A stretch of DNA of 64,000 nt from Massilia psychrophila (GTDB lineage: Bacteria; Pseudomonadota; Gammaproteobacteria; Burkholderiales; Burkholderiaceae_D): contig NZ_PDOB01000014.1 in NCBI RefSeq assembly GCF_002760665.1, forward strand, positions 62,001-126,000. Reading direction: 5' to 3'. Under the pieces are notes generated by a model that saw nothing but the letters and a program-made list of their open reading frames with translations, ran no database searches and had not been told where the DNA came from. The position numbers were made by a program, and so were the translations under genes. Below are positions 28,615 to 37,849 of this stretch, one piece after another; within the stretch, counting starts at the first letter, position 1; each line of letters starts with the position of its first letter.

Positions 28615-29172
28615 TCAAACAGGCCCCAGCATGGCATTGTTCGCTGGAAAATTCGGCCCGCAAGCGCACAGGCGCTGCAGCATTGCAGGTTTCAAGCCGT
28701 GTTTCGGCCCATCCGCGCGGCCATCCTCGAAAGCGATCACGCGCAGGCCGGCCTGGTGCGCAAAGGCGAGCAGTTCGCCGCGCGCCAATAGAAAGTCGGG
28801 ATTGGACGGCTTGCCGAAGGCTTCGTTTCCGATCGCAAAGGTTTCGTAGATCAGCACGCCATCTGGCCTGAGGCTGGCGGCAAGCTGCGCCAGCCGCGGG
28901 CGGTGCAGGTAATTGGTGACGACGATGCCGGCAAAGCGGCCAGCACCAAACGGCCAGGCGGCGCCGGCCACCTCGAGGTCGGCTTCGACAGTGGTAATGC
29001 CGGGCCCGGCGGCCAGCGCCAGCGCTTGGGCATCGCGGTCGAGTGCGAGCACCGGGTGACCGAGCGCGGCCAGGTGGCGCGCATGGCGCCCGCCGCCGCA
29101 AGCCAGGTCGAGCACTTCGCCGCCCGGCACCAGGGGCGCGAAGCGGACGACCCAGGGCGAAGGCGCACTCAT
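28615..29172 (-). CDS. Class I SAM-dependent methyltransferase
   Basis: Compact methyltransferase (185 aa). Motif I is VLDLACGGGRHARHLAALG (about 20-38), the acidic ribose-binding residue is in VLALDRDAQAL, and motif IV is IVVTNYLHRPRL. It resembles the tellurite-resistance/TehB-like subgroup acting on small molecules, but the substrate cannot be read from sequence. It is 10 bp downstream of trpS and 84 bp upstream of dapA, in the long minus-strand operon. Confidence 0.85.
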   Translation of the reverse strand: MSAPSPWVVRFAPLVPGGEVLDLACGGGRHARHLAALGHPVLALDRDAQALALAAGPGITTVEADLEVAGAAWPFGAGRFAGIVVTNYLHRPRLAQLAASLRPDGVLIYETFAIGNEAFGKPSNPDFLLARGELLAFAHQAGLRVIAFEDGRADGPKHGLKPAMLQRLCACGPNFPANNAMLGPV

Positions 29173-29182
29173 CGGCTGCTCA

Positions 29183-30385
29183 TCAACTGTAACTCAGGCC
29201 CATGGCCTCGCGCACGTCGCGCATGGTTTCCTGCGCAAGCTTGCGGGCCTTGTCGCAGCCGTCGGCGACGATGGCGCGCACCAGGGTCGGATCGTCCAGG
29301 TACTGCTGGGCGCGCTCATGCATCGGCTCCTGTTCGGCGATGACGGCGTCAATCACCGGCTGCTTGCATTCGAGGCAGCCGATGCCGGCCGTGGTGCAGC
29401 CCTTGACCACCCATTCGCGCGTGGCGTTGCTGGAATAGACTTCGTGCAGCTGCCACACCGGGCATTTGAGCGGGTCGCCGACGTCCGTGCGGCGCACCCG
29501 CGCCGGGTCGGTCGGCATGGTGCGGATTTTTTTGGTAACCGAGTCCTTGTCCTCGCGCAGCGCGATCGCATTGCCATAGCTCTTGGACATCTTGCGCCCG
29601 TCGAGGCCAGGCAGGCGCGAAGCGGCCGTCAGCTTTGCATGCGGTTCGACCAAAATCAGCTTGCGGCTGCCTTCGAGGTAGCCGAACAGCCGTTCGCGGT
29701 CGATGTTCGACAAGTTCTGCGCTTCGTCGAGCATGGCATGGGCCTGGTCGAGCGCGTCGTCCCTGCCCTCCTGCTGGTATTCGGTGCGCAGTTCGAGGTA
29801 CAGCTTGGCGCGCTTGCTGCCGAGCTTTTTGACGGCCTCGATCGACTTTTCCTCGAAGCCTTTCTCCTTGCCGTACAGGTGATTGAAGCGGCGCGCGATC
29901 TCGCGCATCATTTCGATGTGCGGCACCTGGTCCTCGCCCACCGGCACCAGGCTGGCGCGGTAGATCAATACGTCGGCCGCCTGCAGCAGCGGGTAGCCGA
30001 GAAAACCATAGGTGGACAAGTCCTTGTTGGCCAGGTTCTCGACCTGGTCCTTGTAAGTGGGCACCCGCTCGAGCCAGCCGAGTGGCGTGGCCATCGACAG
30101 CAGCAGGTGCAATTCGGCGTGTTCGGGCACCTTCGACTGGATGAACAGCGTCGCCTGCGACGGATCGACGCCGGCGGCCAGCCAGTCGACCAGCATTTCC
30201 CACACGCTGCGCTCGATGATGGCCGGGTCGTCGTAATGGGTGGTCAAGGCGTGCCAGTCAGCGACAAAGAACAGGCAAGGATGCTCCGACTGCATCTTGA
30301 TCCAGTTCTTGAGGGCGCCATGAAAGTGGCCAAGGTGCATCGAGCCCGTGGGGCGCATACCGGAAACAACGCGATCGGGATACAT
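29183..30385 (-). CDS. trpS: Tryptophan-tRNA ligase
   Basis: Class I aminoacyl-tRNA synthetase (400 aa). The HIGH motif is HLGH (17-20) and the KMSKS loop is GRKMSKSYGNAI. The start at 30385 (MYPDRVVSGMRPTG) matches the family; an in-frame extension upstream overlaps the protease gene and is rejected. The length is above the usual 330-350 aa and includes extra charged sequence around EEKSIEAVKKLGSKRAKLYLELRTEYQQEGRD plus a Cys-containing stretch (CTTAGIGCLECKQPV), as seen in the long TrpS type. It is 5 bp after the site-2 protease gene. Confidence 0.93.
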   Translation of the reverse strand: MYPDRVVSGMRPTGSMHLGHFHGALKNWIKMQSEHPCLFFVADWHALTTHYDDPAIIERSVWEMLVDWLAAGVDPSQATLFIQSKVPEHAELHLLLSMATPLGWLERVPTYKDQVENLANKDLSTYGFLGYPLLQAADVLIYRASLVPVGEDQVPHIEMMREIARRFNHLYGKEKGFEEKSIEAVKKLGSKRAKLYLELRTEYQQEGRDDALDQAHAMLDEAQNLSNIDRERLFGYLEGSRKLILVEPHAKLTAASRLPGLDGRKMSKSYGNAIALREDKDSVTKKIRTMPTDPARVRRTDVGDPLKCPVWQLHEVYSSNATREWVVKGCTTAGIGCLECKQPVIDAVIAEQEPMHERAQQYLDDPTLVRAIVADGCDKARKLAQETMRDVREAMGLSYS

Positions 30386-30390
30386 GGAGC

Positions 30391-31083
30391 TCAGTTCAAC
30401 AGTAAGGTCAGGGGGTACACCAGGGTAGCGAGCAGGCGGGTGACAAAGCTCATCGTCCGCACGAACACGCCATCGAGGACACCGAGGTACATCAGGGCGA
30501 TCAGGGCGGCGAACACCCACAGTGTGTAGCGCTCGATGCGGGCGAACCTGCGCGCCAGCGACAGCGGCAGCAGGCCGGTCAGGATGCGGCCGCCGTCGAG
30601 CGGCGGCACCGGGATCAGGTTAAATACGCACATGGCGACGTTGACGGTGATGCCCGCTTTCGCCATTCTGAAAAAGAATTCGCTCATGCCGCCGGCAGCA
30701 TCGTTGGCGCCGCTTGACGCCAGCGCCACGAACAGCATCATCCAGCCAAGCGCCATGACAAAATTGGCCGCCGGACCGGCCGCCGCCACCCACGGCATAT
30801 GCCGGTGCGGGTTGCGCAGGCGGTCAAAATCGACCGGCACCGGCTTGGCGTAGCCGAACGGGATGTGCAGCGGCGACAGGTACAGCATCAGCGGCAGCAA
30901 GATGGTGCCGAACGGGTCGATATGGCGGCCCGGGTTCAGGCTCAGGCGACCGGCGTCGGACGCGGTCGGGTCGCCGAAATACCTGGCGACGTAGCCGTGC
31001 GCGGCTTCGTGAAGTGAGATGGCAAACAACACCGGAATTGCATATACGGTAACCGTCCGGACGATCGTATCGAGTTCATTCAT
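30391..31083 (-). CDS. Site-2 protease family protein (M50)
   Basis: Inner-membrane zinc protease-like protein (230 aa) with HEAAH (H25, E26, H29) in the first transmembrane segment and the second metal motif NLIPVPPLDGGRIL (about 164-177). Roughly five membrane segments, no PDZ domain, thus the short YwhC/Rv-type S2P rather than RseP. Cleavage targets are unknown. Its order (yciO, S2P, trpS) is common in betaproteobacteria. It is 84 bp downstream of yciO. Confidence 0.9.
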   Translation of the reverse strand: MNELDTIVRTVTVYAIPVLFAISLHEAAHGYVARYFGDPTASDAGRLSLNPGRHIDPFGTILLPLMLYLSPLHIPFGYAKPVPVDFDRLRNPHRHMPWVAAAGPAANFVMALGWMMLFVALASSGANDAAGGMSEFFFRMAKAGITVNVAMCVFNLIPVPPLDGGRILTGLLPLSLARRFARIERYTLWVFAALIALMYLGVLDGVFVRTMSFVTRLLATLVYPLTLLLN

Positions 31084-31167
31084 GCCGTGGATTTTAACAG
31101 AGCAGACCGGCAGGCCGCAGTTTGCGGCAGGTTTGCCTTGATATGTGCGTCGGTAATCGCAGCGCCA

Positions 31168-31788
31168 TCACAGGCCGAACAAGGCCGCGTTGCCGCGCCC
31201 CTGGCGCACCAGCACCGGTTCAAGCGAGGTCAGGTCGATCACCGTGGTCGGCTCCATCGAGCAGGCGCCGCCATCGATGACCAGGTCGACCAGCTTGCCC
31301 ATCTGTTCGCGTATCTCTTCCGGATCGTTGAGTAATTCGTTGTCCGGAGTGATCAGGGTGGTGCCGATCAGCGGCTGGCCGAGTTCCGCCAGCAGCGCGT
31401 TGGCGATGGCATTTTCGGGCACCCGCAAGCCGATCGTCTTGCGCGACGGATGCGACAGCCGGCGCGGCACCTCGCGCGTTGCCTCCAGGATCACCGTGTA
31501 CGGCCCCGGGGTGGCCGCCTTGAGCAGGCGGAACTGGCTGTTGTCGACCCGCGCGTAGAGCGCGATCTCGGACAGGTCGCGGCACAGCAGGGTAAGGTGA
31601 TGTTTTTCGTCGATGCCGCGGATGCGGCGCAGCCTCTCGACGGCGCCCTTGTCGTCCAGGTGGCATACCAGCGCGTAGCACGAGTCGGTCGGCAGCGCGA
31701 CGATGCCGCCGCCGTGGATGATCTGCGCGGCCTGCTTGATCAGGCGCGCCTGCGGATTTTCCGGGTGGATCTGGAAGAACTGGCTCAT
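31168..31788 (-). CDS. yciO: YciO-type Sua5/YrdC protein (L-threonylcarbamoyladenylate synthase family)
   Basis: 206-aa single-domain YrdC-fold protein. The family motif GGIVALPTDSCYAL (about 27-40) and K..R...K binding residues (RIRGIDEKHHLTLLC) are seen, with SRKTIGLRVP and the closing VDLVIDGG. The N terminus (MSQFFQIHPENPQ) is typical of YciO rather than of TsaC or Sua5. Members bind nucleotide and double-stranded RNA and may contribute to t6A tRNA modification, but YciO is not the principal enzyme. Its ATG is 3 bp after the htpX stop. Confidence 0.88.
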   Translation of the reverse strand: MSQFFQIHPENPQARLIKQAAQIIHGGGIVALPTDSCYALVCHLDDKGAVERLRRIRGIDEKHHLTLLCRDLSEIALYARVDNSQFRLLKAATPGPYTVILEATREVPRRLSHPSRKTIGLRVPENAIANALLAELGQPLIGTTLITPDNELLNDPEEIREQMGKLVDLVIDGGACSMEPTTVIDLTSLEPVLVRQGRGNAALFGL

Positions 31789-31791
31789 GCG

Positions 31792-32682
31792 TCAGGCCGG
31801 CCGCGCTTGCAGGTTCTGCAGCGCGGCAATCCGCTGTTCCATCGGCGGGTGGGTCGAAAACAGCGCGCCCCAGCCGCCGCCGGTGCCGGAAATGCCGAAC
31901 GCCGACATGGCTTTCGGCATCTCGCCGGCGGGCACGCCCGCCAGGCGCGCCAGCGCACGCTGCATCGGCACCGGGCTGCCCAGCAGGTTTGCCGAACCGG
32001 CATCGGCGCGGAACTCGCGCTGGCGCGAGAACCAGGCGACGATGATCGACGCCAGCAGGCCGAACACCAGCTCGCAGACGAACACGGTGACCATGTAGCC
32101 GATGCCGATGCCGCGCTCGCTGTTACTGCGCAGCAAGACCTTGTCGACAAAAAAACCGACCACCCGCGCCATGAACACCACGAACGTGTTGACCACGCCC
32201 TGGATCAGCGCCAGCGTGACCATGTCGCCGTTGGCGACGTGGGCAATCTCGTGGCCGAGTACAGCTTCGACCTCTTCGCGGTTCATGCTTTCAATCAGGC
32301 CCGTGGACACCGCCACCAGCGCCGAATTCTTAAACGCGCCGGTGGCAAACGCGTTCGGTTCGCCCTCGTAGACCGCCACCTCGGGCATGCCGATGCCGGC
32401 CCGTTCGGCCAGCTGGCGCACGGTGTTCACCAGCCACAGCTCGGTCGAGTTGGCCGGGTTGTCGATCACCCGCGCGCCGGTCGACCACTTGGCCATCGGT
32501 TTGCTGATCAGCAGCGAAATGATCGACCCGGTAAAGCCGACCACCAGCGAAAACACCAGCAGCGCCGGGACGTTGATGCCGGCGCCGGTCACCGCCCTAC
32601 CCACGCCCAGCACATTGAGCACCAGCGAAAGCACCAGCATCACGGCGAGGTTGGTTGCAAGGAACAAGATAATGCGCTTCAT
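31792..32682 (-). CDS. htpX: Protease HtpX
   Basis: M48 membrane zinc endopeptidase (296 aa) that degrades misfolded inner-membrane proteins. Two N-terminal transmembrane segments (about 4-24 and 38-60), HEIAH (H144, E145, H148) and two further helices at about 160-215, then the third ligand region EFRADAGSA. Motif spacing and length are normal. The 90-bp gap to the PHP gene upstream shows no obvious promoter. Confidence 0.95.
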   Translation of the reverse strand: MKRIILFLATNLAVMLVLSLVLNVLGVGRAVTGAGINVPALLVFSLVVGFTGSIISLLISKPMAKWSTGARVIDNPANSTELWLVNTVRQLAERAGIGMPEVAVYEGEPNAFATGAFKNSALVAVSTGLIESMNREEVEAVLGHEIAHVANGDMVTLALIQGVVNTFVVFMARVVGFFVDKVLLRSNSERGIGIGYMVTVFVCELVFGLLASIIVAWFSRQREFRADAGSANLLGSPVPMQRALARLAGVPAGEMPKAMSAFGISGTGGGWGALFSTHPPMEQRIAALQNLQARPA

Positions 32683-32772
32683 GTAGGGCTCCCGGGCGCA
32701 GGCAAATGCGCGCGATTGGTAAATTGATGGACTGCTAATAAGATAAGGCTGGCTTGCCGAAAATTCAAGAGC

Positions 32773-33606
32773 TTAAAACCAGTCGTGCCATACCGGTGTG
32801 ACGTTCGCCGGCAGCGGCGGCAGCAGCGCAAAATCGGCGCGCGACTCGCCCGGCGCGTGGAAATCGGTACCGCGCGAGGCCAGAAAACCATAGCGCCGCG
32901 CCAGCTCGGCGTACACCGGATACTGGTCCGGCGTATGACTGCCGGTGACGACCTCGATGGCGGCGCCGCCCAACTGCTTGAATTCGTCGAACAGCGCACC
33001 CTCGGCGAGCGCGCTGAACTTGTAGCGGCCCGGATGGGCGATCACGGCGATGCCGCCGGCCGACTTGATCCAGCCGACCGCCTGCCCGAGCGAAGCCCAG
33101 CGGTGCGGCACGTAGCCAGGCTTGCCTTCGGTCAGGTACTTGCGAAACACCTCCGCAATGTTCGCGCAGACGCCGCGCTCGACCAGGAAGCGGGCGAAAT
33201 GGGTGCGCGACATCAGGTCCGGGTTGGCAACGAACTTGAGGGCGCCTTCGTAAGCGTCGGCAATGCCGGCGCGCGCCAGCTGGGCCGCCATTTCGCGCGC
33301 GCGCGCATCGCGCCCGCTGCGGGTGTCGCCCAGCCCCTCCAGCAACACCGGGTTGGTTTCGTCGATGTGCAGGCCGACGATGTGCACGGTCTGGTTAGCC
33401 CAGGTGATCGAAATTTCCACACCCGCAATGAAGCGCATGCCGACCTCGGCGGCGGCGGCGCGCGCGCTGGCGATGCCGCCGACTTCGTCATGGTCGGTCA
33501 GACCCCAGACGTCGACCCCTGCACGGCTGGCGTACTGCGCCACGGCCGCCGGCGACAACACGCCGTCGGACACATTCGAATGACAATGCAAATCTACGTT
33601 CAACAT
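32773..33606 (-). CDS. PHP-domain phosphoesterase (RNase AM / nucleoside bisphosphate phosphatase)
   Basis: 277-aa PHP-domain enzyme. Metal-binding motifs are DLHCHSNVSDG (5-15), LTDHDEV, GVEIS and AHPGRY, with a final RGTDFH. This matches the YciV/RnaAM group, which removes 3'-phosphates from 3',5'-bisphosphonucleotides and trims 5' ends of short RNAs. It is the first gene of the long minus-strand run ending in bamC. Confidence 0.88.
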   Translation of the reverse strand: MLNVDLHCHSNVSDGVLSPAAVAQYASRAGVDVWGLTDHDEVGGIASARAAAAEVGMRFIAGVEISITWANQTVHIVGLHIDETNPVLLEGLGDTRSGRDARAREMAAQLARAGIADAYEGALKFVANPDLMSRTHFARFLVERGVCANIAEVFRKYLTEGKPGYVPHRWASLGQAVGWIKSAGGIAVIAHPGRYKFSALAEGALFDEFKQLGGAAIEVVTGSHTPDQYPVYAELARRYGFLASRGTDFHAPGESRADFALLPPLPANVTPVWHDWF

Positions 33607-33693
33607 AAGGACAAGGCACTTCGAAGCATCAGTGACGGAGCGTCCATTGTACGCGGACGGGAACGGCGATGTCGGGCGCCCCCGTTTGCTTGC

Positions 33694-34572
33694 TTATTTG
33701 GCGAGAAAGGTTTCGACCAGCTGCGCCAGTTGTTCAGGCTGGTCGTGGTGCAGCATGTGGCCGGCATCTTGCATCATGTGGGTTTCGACGTCCTTCAGGT
33801 GGCCGAGCCGGCGGTCGACTTCGATGCGCGCCTGCGGCTTCGGTCCCATCCATTGCCACATAGTCGTGTCGGCCGCCTCGACCCACATGACGGGCGCGGT
33901 GATCGCGCTCCAGCACGCCATGACTTCCTCGACCCGGTACAGGATCGGGCTTGGCTTCTTGTGGGCCGGGTCACCCAAAATTTCCCAGTCGCCGGCGTCG
34001 TTCCGGGCCGACCAGTGCGCCGCCAGGAAAGCGGCGCGTTCGCTTGATAGGCGCGGATTGGTTTTTTGCAGGCGCAATGCCACCGCCGCCACGCTCGGAT
34101 AGGTGCGCAGCTCGGCCGGTTCGCGCAGCTCGTCGAGCCATTTGGCATAGTGGCGCGGCGCTTTTTCGGGGCCAGCGGCCGGCATGCCGAAGCCTTCCAG
34201 ATTAATCAGCCGGCGCACCCGCTGCGGCCGCACGCCGGCATAGATGCCGGCCACGTTGCCGCCCATGCTATGGCCGAGCAGATTGACCGCCACGGCCGGC
34301 GAATAATGGTCGAGCATGGCGTCGAGGTCGCCAAGATAATCGGGGAACCAGTAGGTGTCGCACCCCGAACGCTCGGTCTGGCCGAAGCCGCGCCAGTCGG
34401 GGGCGATGATATGCCAATCGCCGGCCAGGCTGTCGGCGACGAACTGGAACGAGGCGCCGACGTCCATCCAGCCGTGCACCATGAAGATGACGGGCGCGCC
34501 TTGCCTGCCCCAGTGGCGCACATGGGTGCGCAAGCCGCGCACGCTAATAAATTCGGATCGGGATGGTTTCAT
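33694..34572 (-). CDS. Alpha/beta-hydrolase
   Basis: Cytosolic serine hydrolase (292 aa). Oxyanion segment VHGWMDVGASF (about 32-42), nucleophile S102 in LLGHSMGGNVAG, acid within APVMWVEAADTTMW and His in DAGHMLHHDQPEQLA. DWRGFGQTERS is the usual cap-proximal motif. The start at 34572 (MKPSRSEF) is chosen over a TTG nine codons upstream. Substrate unknown. It diverges from the carbonic anhydrase gene with about 190 bp between, and it is 87 bp upstream of the PHP gene, so it may or may not share its transcript. Confidence 0.85.
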   Translation of the reverse strand: MKPSRSEFISVRGLRTHVRHWGRQGAPVIFMVHGWMDVGASFQFVADSLAGDWHIIAPDWRGFGQTERSGCDTYWFPDYLGDLDAMLDHYSPAVAVNLLGHSMGGNVAGIYAGVRPQRVRRLINLEGFGMPAAGPEKAPRHYAKWLDELREPAELRTYPSVAAVALRLQKTNPRLSSERAAFLAAHWSARNDAGDWEILGDPAHKKPSPILYRVEEVMACWSAITAPVMWVEAADTTMWQWMGPKPQARIEVDRRLGHLKDVETHMMQDAGHMLHHDQPEQLAQLVETFLAK

Positions 34573-34760
34573 GAAGATGCCTGAGAAGCTCAATGTCAAA
34601 CAGTAAAAGTACGACCGTTCGAATTATACGCGGCGGTTGCGTAGCCACCGTGCTTGCATTGATTTCCGGCAGACGGGCCCAATTTATCAACGTCAGCCCG
34701 GCGAGGCGACCGGCGGGCGTAAAATACCGCTATTCCAACAAAAAAACCTTCCAACACACT

Positions 34761-35285
34761 ATGGCTATTTATCAACTCGGTGACGACGCGCCCCAGATCG
34801 ACCCTTCGGCCTGGGTGGCCGATACCGCCAACCTGATCGGCAAGGTCACCCTTGGCGCCAACACCACCGTGTGGTACGGCGTGACGATCCGCGGCGACAA
34901 CGAGCACATCACCATCGGCGCCGACAGCAACGTGCAGGAAGGCACGGTGATGCATACCGACATGGGCTATCCGCTCGAGATCGGCGTCGGCGTGTCGATC
35001 GGCCACCAGGCCATGCTGCACGGCTGCAGTATCGGCGACGGCGCCCTGATCGGCATCCAGGCGGTGATCATGAATGGCGCGAAGATCGGCAAGGGTTGCC
35101 TGGTCGGCGCCGGCGCGCTGGTCACCGAAGGTAAAGTATTCCCGGACAACACCCTGATCATCGGCAGCCCGGCCAAGGCCGTGCGCACGCTGACGCAGGA
35201 AGACACTGCCAGGCTCGGCGAGATCGCCGACGGCTACGTCAGGCGCGGCCAGCTGTACCGGTCGGAACTGAAAAAAATCGGATAA
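34761..35285 (+). CDS. Gamma-carbonic anhydrase family protein
   Basis: Left-handed beta-helix protein (174 aa) of the YrdA/PaaY group, with hexapeptide repeats throughout (IGKVTLGANTTVWYGVTIRGD) and three metal-binding histidines, H65 (VMHTD), H82 and H87 (SIGHQAMLHGC). Family members bind zinc or iron and some show carbonic-anhydrase activity; many act as trimers with unknown role. The ATG at 34761 (MAIYQLGDDAPQID) is used; an in-frame extension of 56 codons is not conserved and overlaps the divergent hydrolase promoter. Only 3 bp separate it from hslO. Confidence 0.9.
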   Translation: MAIYQLGDDAPQIDPSAWVADTANLIGKVTLGANTTVWYGVTIRGDNEHITIGADSNVQEGTVMHTDMGYPLEIGVGVSIGHQAMLHGCSIGDGALIGIQAVIMNGAKIGKGCLVGAGALVTEGKVFPDNTLIIGSPAKAVRTLTQEDTARLGEIADGYVRRGQLYRSELKKIG

Positions 35286-35288
35286 ACC

Positions 35289-36263
35289 ATGACACAAACC
35301 ACACCCCCAGATACCCCAGATACCCAGGACACCCTGCAAAAATTTATTTTCGACAACGCCGCCGTCAAGGGCGAACTGGTCGAACTGTCCGCCACCTGGC
35401 GCGAAATCCAGGCCCGGCACGACTATCCGCCGGCGGTCAAGACCGTGCTCGGCGAGATGCTGGCGGCGGCCGCCCTGCTGTCGGCCAACCTCAAGTTCAA
35501 CGGCGCCATCATCATGCAGATCCACGGCGACGGCCCGGTACGCCTGCTGGTGGTCGAATGCGACTCCGACCTGCGATTGCGCGCCACCGCAAAACTGTCC
35601 GAAGACGCCATCGTGGCGGACGACGCCGGCTTGACCGAACTGCTCAACGTACACGGCAAGGGCCGCTTCGTGATCACCCTCGACCCGCTCGACAAGATGC
35701 CGGGCCAGCAGCCCTACCAGGGCATCGTGCCACTCGACGGCGACGACATGTCCACCGTCATCGAGAACTACATGCTGCGTTCCGAGCAGCTCGACACCCG
35801 CCTCTGGCTGGCCGCCGACGCCACCGTGTCGCGCGGCCTGCTGCTGCAAAAACTGCCGCGCCACAGCGGCAAGATCGATCAGGTCGAGCAGGCCAGCGAG
35901 GCGGACGACCTCGAGACGTGGAACCGCGCCGTCATCCTGGCCTCGACTTTAAAGCAAGAAGAGCTGCTGTCGACCGACATCGGGACCTTGATGCAGCGGC
36001 TGTTCTGGGAAGAGACGATCCGCGTGTTCGACCCGGCCCATCCGCAGTTTTTCTGCAGCTGCACCCGCGAAAAAGTCGGCAACATGCTCAAGATGCTGGG
36101 CCGCGCCGAAGTCGACGATGCGCTGGCCGAACTGGACTTCCTGGGCATCAATTGCGATTTCTGCGGCAAGCACTACGACTTCGACAAGGTCGACTGCGCG
36201 CAGTTGTTCGCCAGCGATACGCCGGTCGAAACCTTGATCGCCGCCGGCGACATCAAGCACTAA
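35289..36263 (+). CDS. hslO: Redox-regulated chaperone Hsp33
   Basis: Holdase chaperone (324 aa) switched on by oxidation. The N-terminal domain (LQKFIFDNAAVKGELVEL) precedes the C-terminal zinc switch FFCSCTREKV ... NCDFCGKHY (CxC and CxxC), both intact. Acts in the cytosol to hold unfolding proteins during oxidative heat stress. It is 3 bp downstream of the gamma-carbonic anhydrase gene and 38 bp upstream of the thioesterase gene. Confidence 0.95.
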   Translation: MTQTTPPDTPDTQDTLQKFIFDNAAVKGELVELSATWREIQARHDYPPAVKTVLGEMLAAAALLSANLKFNGAIIMQIHGDGPVRLLVVECDSDLRLRATAKLSEDAIVADDAGLTELLNVHGKGRFVITLDPLDKMPGQQPYQGIVPLDGDDMSTVIENYMLRSEQLDTRLWLAADATVSRGLLLQKLPRHSGKIDQVEQASEADDLETWNRAVILASTLKQEELLSTDIGTLMQRLFWEETIRVFDPAHPQFFCSCTREKVGNMLKMLGRAEVDDALAELDFLGINCDFCGKHYDFDKVDCAQLFASDTPVETLIAAGDIKH

Positions 36264-36301
36264 ACGTCTATTCCAGTGGGAAGGAAAAAGCGGATGATGA
36301 C

Positions 36302-36772
36302 ATGCGCGCCAGTAGCGACCGTGGCCTGTTGGAACAGGCTCTAGGAATGCGCGACGCGCCCCGCTCCGCGTTCGCGCATTTCCTCGCGATTGGCACGCGC
36401 TGGATGGACAACGACGTCTACGGCCACGTCAACAATGTTGTCTACTACTCGTACTTCGACACGGCAGTCAATCAGTTCCTGATCGAACGCGGCGTGCTCG
36501 ATATTCACAAGGGCGACATCGTGGGCTTCGTCGTCGATTCCGGCTGCGCCTATTTCAGCGCGATCTCCTTTCCTGACACCGTGCATGCAGGCATCCGCGT
36601 GGCCAAGCTGGGCAACTCCAGCGTGCGCTACGAAATCGCGCTGTACCGCAACGATGATCCCCTGCCTTCTGCGGCCGGTCATTTCGTGCATGTGTACGTT
36701 GAACGCAAAAGCAATCGCCCGGTGCCGATTCCTGCGGCAGTGCGCCAGATACTCGAAACCATACAGACCTAA
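36302..36772 (+). CDS. Hotdog-fold acyl-CoA thioesterase
   Basis: 4HBT-family protein (156 aa). The catalytic signature is DNDVYGHVNNVVYYSYFDTAVNQFL (D/N positions around residues 36-60), followed by a beta-sheet core (GIRVAKLGNSSVRYEIALYRND) and a terminal ETIQT. Likely hydrolyses medium or long acyl-CoA esters. The ATG at 36302 is reached by a rather distant AAGGA; a second ATG at 36347 with AGGA close by is possible and would drop 15 residues. The frame is open far upstream through hslO, but only this part is conserved. Confidence 0.87.
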   Translation: MRASSDRGLLEQALGMRDAPRSAFAHFLAIGTRWMDNDVYGHVNNVVYYSYFDTAVNQFLIERGVLDIHKGDIVGFVVDSGCAYFSAISFPDTVHAGIRVAKLGNSSVRYEIALYRNDDPLPSAAGHFVHVYVERKSNRPVPIPAAVRQILETIQT

Positions 36773-37185
36773 ATATCCAGCCCCCGCTTAAGCGGATCGT
36801 CCATCCTCAGCACTGCGGCATCAGCATCGCAGTGAGATGCGGCAAATACACCAGATCGCGCTGGTCGATCATCTCGACCGACCAGTGCGAATAGCGGCCC
36901 GGCCACGACAGGCCGACGCCGATCGCGCCGCCCGGCCGATCGCATGACCCGCATCGGTTGCCAGCCCCAGCCCATGGTTACCTTCGCTTACAGCTGAAAC
37001 CGCTTCAATACACCCTCTCGGGTCTTCGCCGAATAGTCTGTCGATACGCCATACGGCCAACAGCAACCTGGTTATCCGAATGCTTTTACACCTGAGTTGC
37101 CGGTCTGGTTTCTTGGTAACTGAAACAGTCGTGACTATTCATTGCAAGTGCGTTCTGTCGACCAAAATCTCACAGGAGAATCACC
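36773..37185. other. Intergenic region with a possible coding remnant and a small palindrome
   Basis: Perfect palindrome CCGCTTAAGCGG at 36784-36795. On the minus strand, about 36950 down to a TGA at 36807 reads as a protein-like tail (IGVGLSWPGRYSHWSVEMI then DQRDLVYLPHLTAM) with no start. It may be the end of a gene lost by deletion. The rest, up to the ribosome site of the next gene, shows no ORF. Confidence 0.35.
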
Positions 37186-37782
37186 ATGAAATCATATGCC
37201 CTCTTACTTTCCACGATGATTCTTAGCGCACCGGCTTTTGCCGCCGATGACATTTCCCTCGGCAAGCCGGGATATGGCGGCACCGGCTGCCCGGAAGGCA
37301 CTGTATCGGCTACGTTGAGCCCGGATGCAAAATCCTTGAGTTTGCTATTCGACCAATACCAAATCTCGGTCGGAGGCACGACTGGAAAAAGCTTCGACCG
37401 CAAGAGCTGCAATATCGCCATTCCGGTACACGTGCCGCAGGGAATGAGCGTATCTGTGCTGAAAATCGATTACCGCGGCTTTAATCATTTGCCGGCAACC
37501 GCGACCTCGCAGTTCAATGTCGAATATTTCTTTGCGGGCAGCAAAGGACCTGCATTCCAGCGCATATTTCGTGGCGTCCTCGACGAGGACTATTTGATCA
37601 ACAACGAGCTCACCGCTGAGTCGGTTGTTTGGTCCGGTTGCGGCGCCGACGTTAATTTGCGAACCAACTCGAGCATGCGCGTGAGAACAGTGGGTAACAA
37701 GGAAGCGCTTACATCGATCGACTCGCAAGATGTCAATGCGGGAATCATTTATCAGCTGCAATGGAAGAAATGCGGCGCTTAA
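37186..37782 (+). CDS. Secreted DUF4360 protein, copy 1
   Basis: 198-aa secreted protein with a signal peptide cleaved near LSAPAFA-ADD and a strong ribosome site (AGGAGAATCACC-ATG). The mature part has the DUF4360 pattern: GCPEGTVSATLSPD, LSLLFDQYQIS, KSCNIAIPVHVPQG, KIDYRGF, SGCGADVNL and a closing KKCGA. Four cysteines are shared with the next gene (GCP, SC/LC, GCG, final C), suggesting two disulfides in an immunoglobulin-like beta fold. No catalytic residues are evident; function is unknown. It forms a tandem pair with its paralogue. Confidence 0.88.
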   Translation: MKSYALLLSTMILSAPAFAADDISLGKPGYGGTGCPEGTVSATLSPDAKSLSLLFDQYQISVGGTTGKSFDRKSCNIAIPVHVPQGMSVSVLKIDYRGFNHLPATATSQFNVEYFFAGSKGPAFQRIFRGVLDEDYLINNELTAESVVWSGCGADVNLRTNSSMRVRTVGNKEALTSIDSQDVNAGIIYQLQWKKCGA

Positions 37783-37849
37783 ATCGGTTACAGCCTGGGC
37801 GCGCCGGCTCTATCAGCGCGTCCGCCCTCGACATGCATAGGACAGACCC

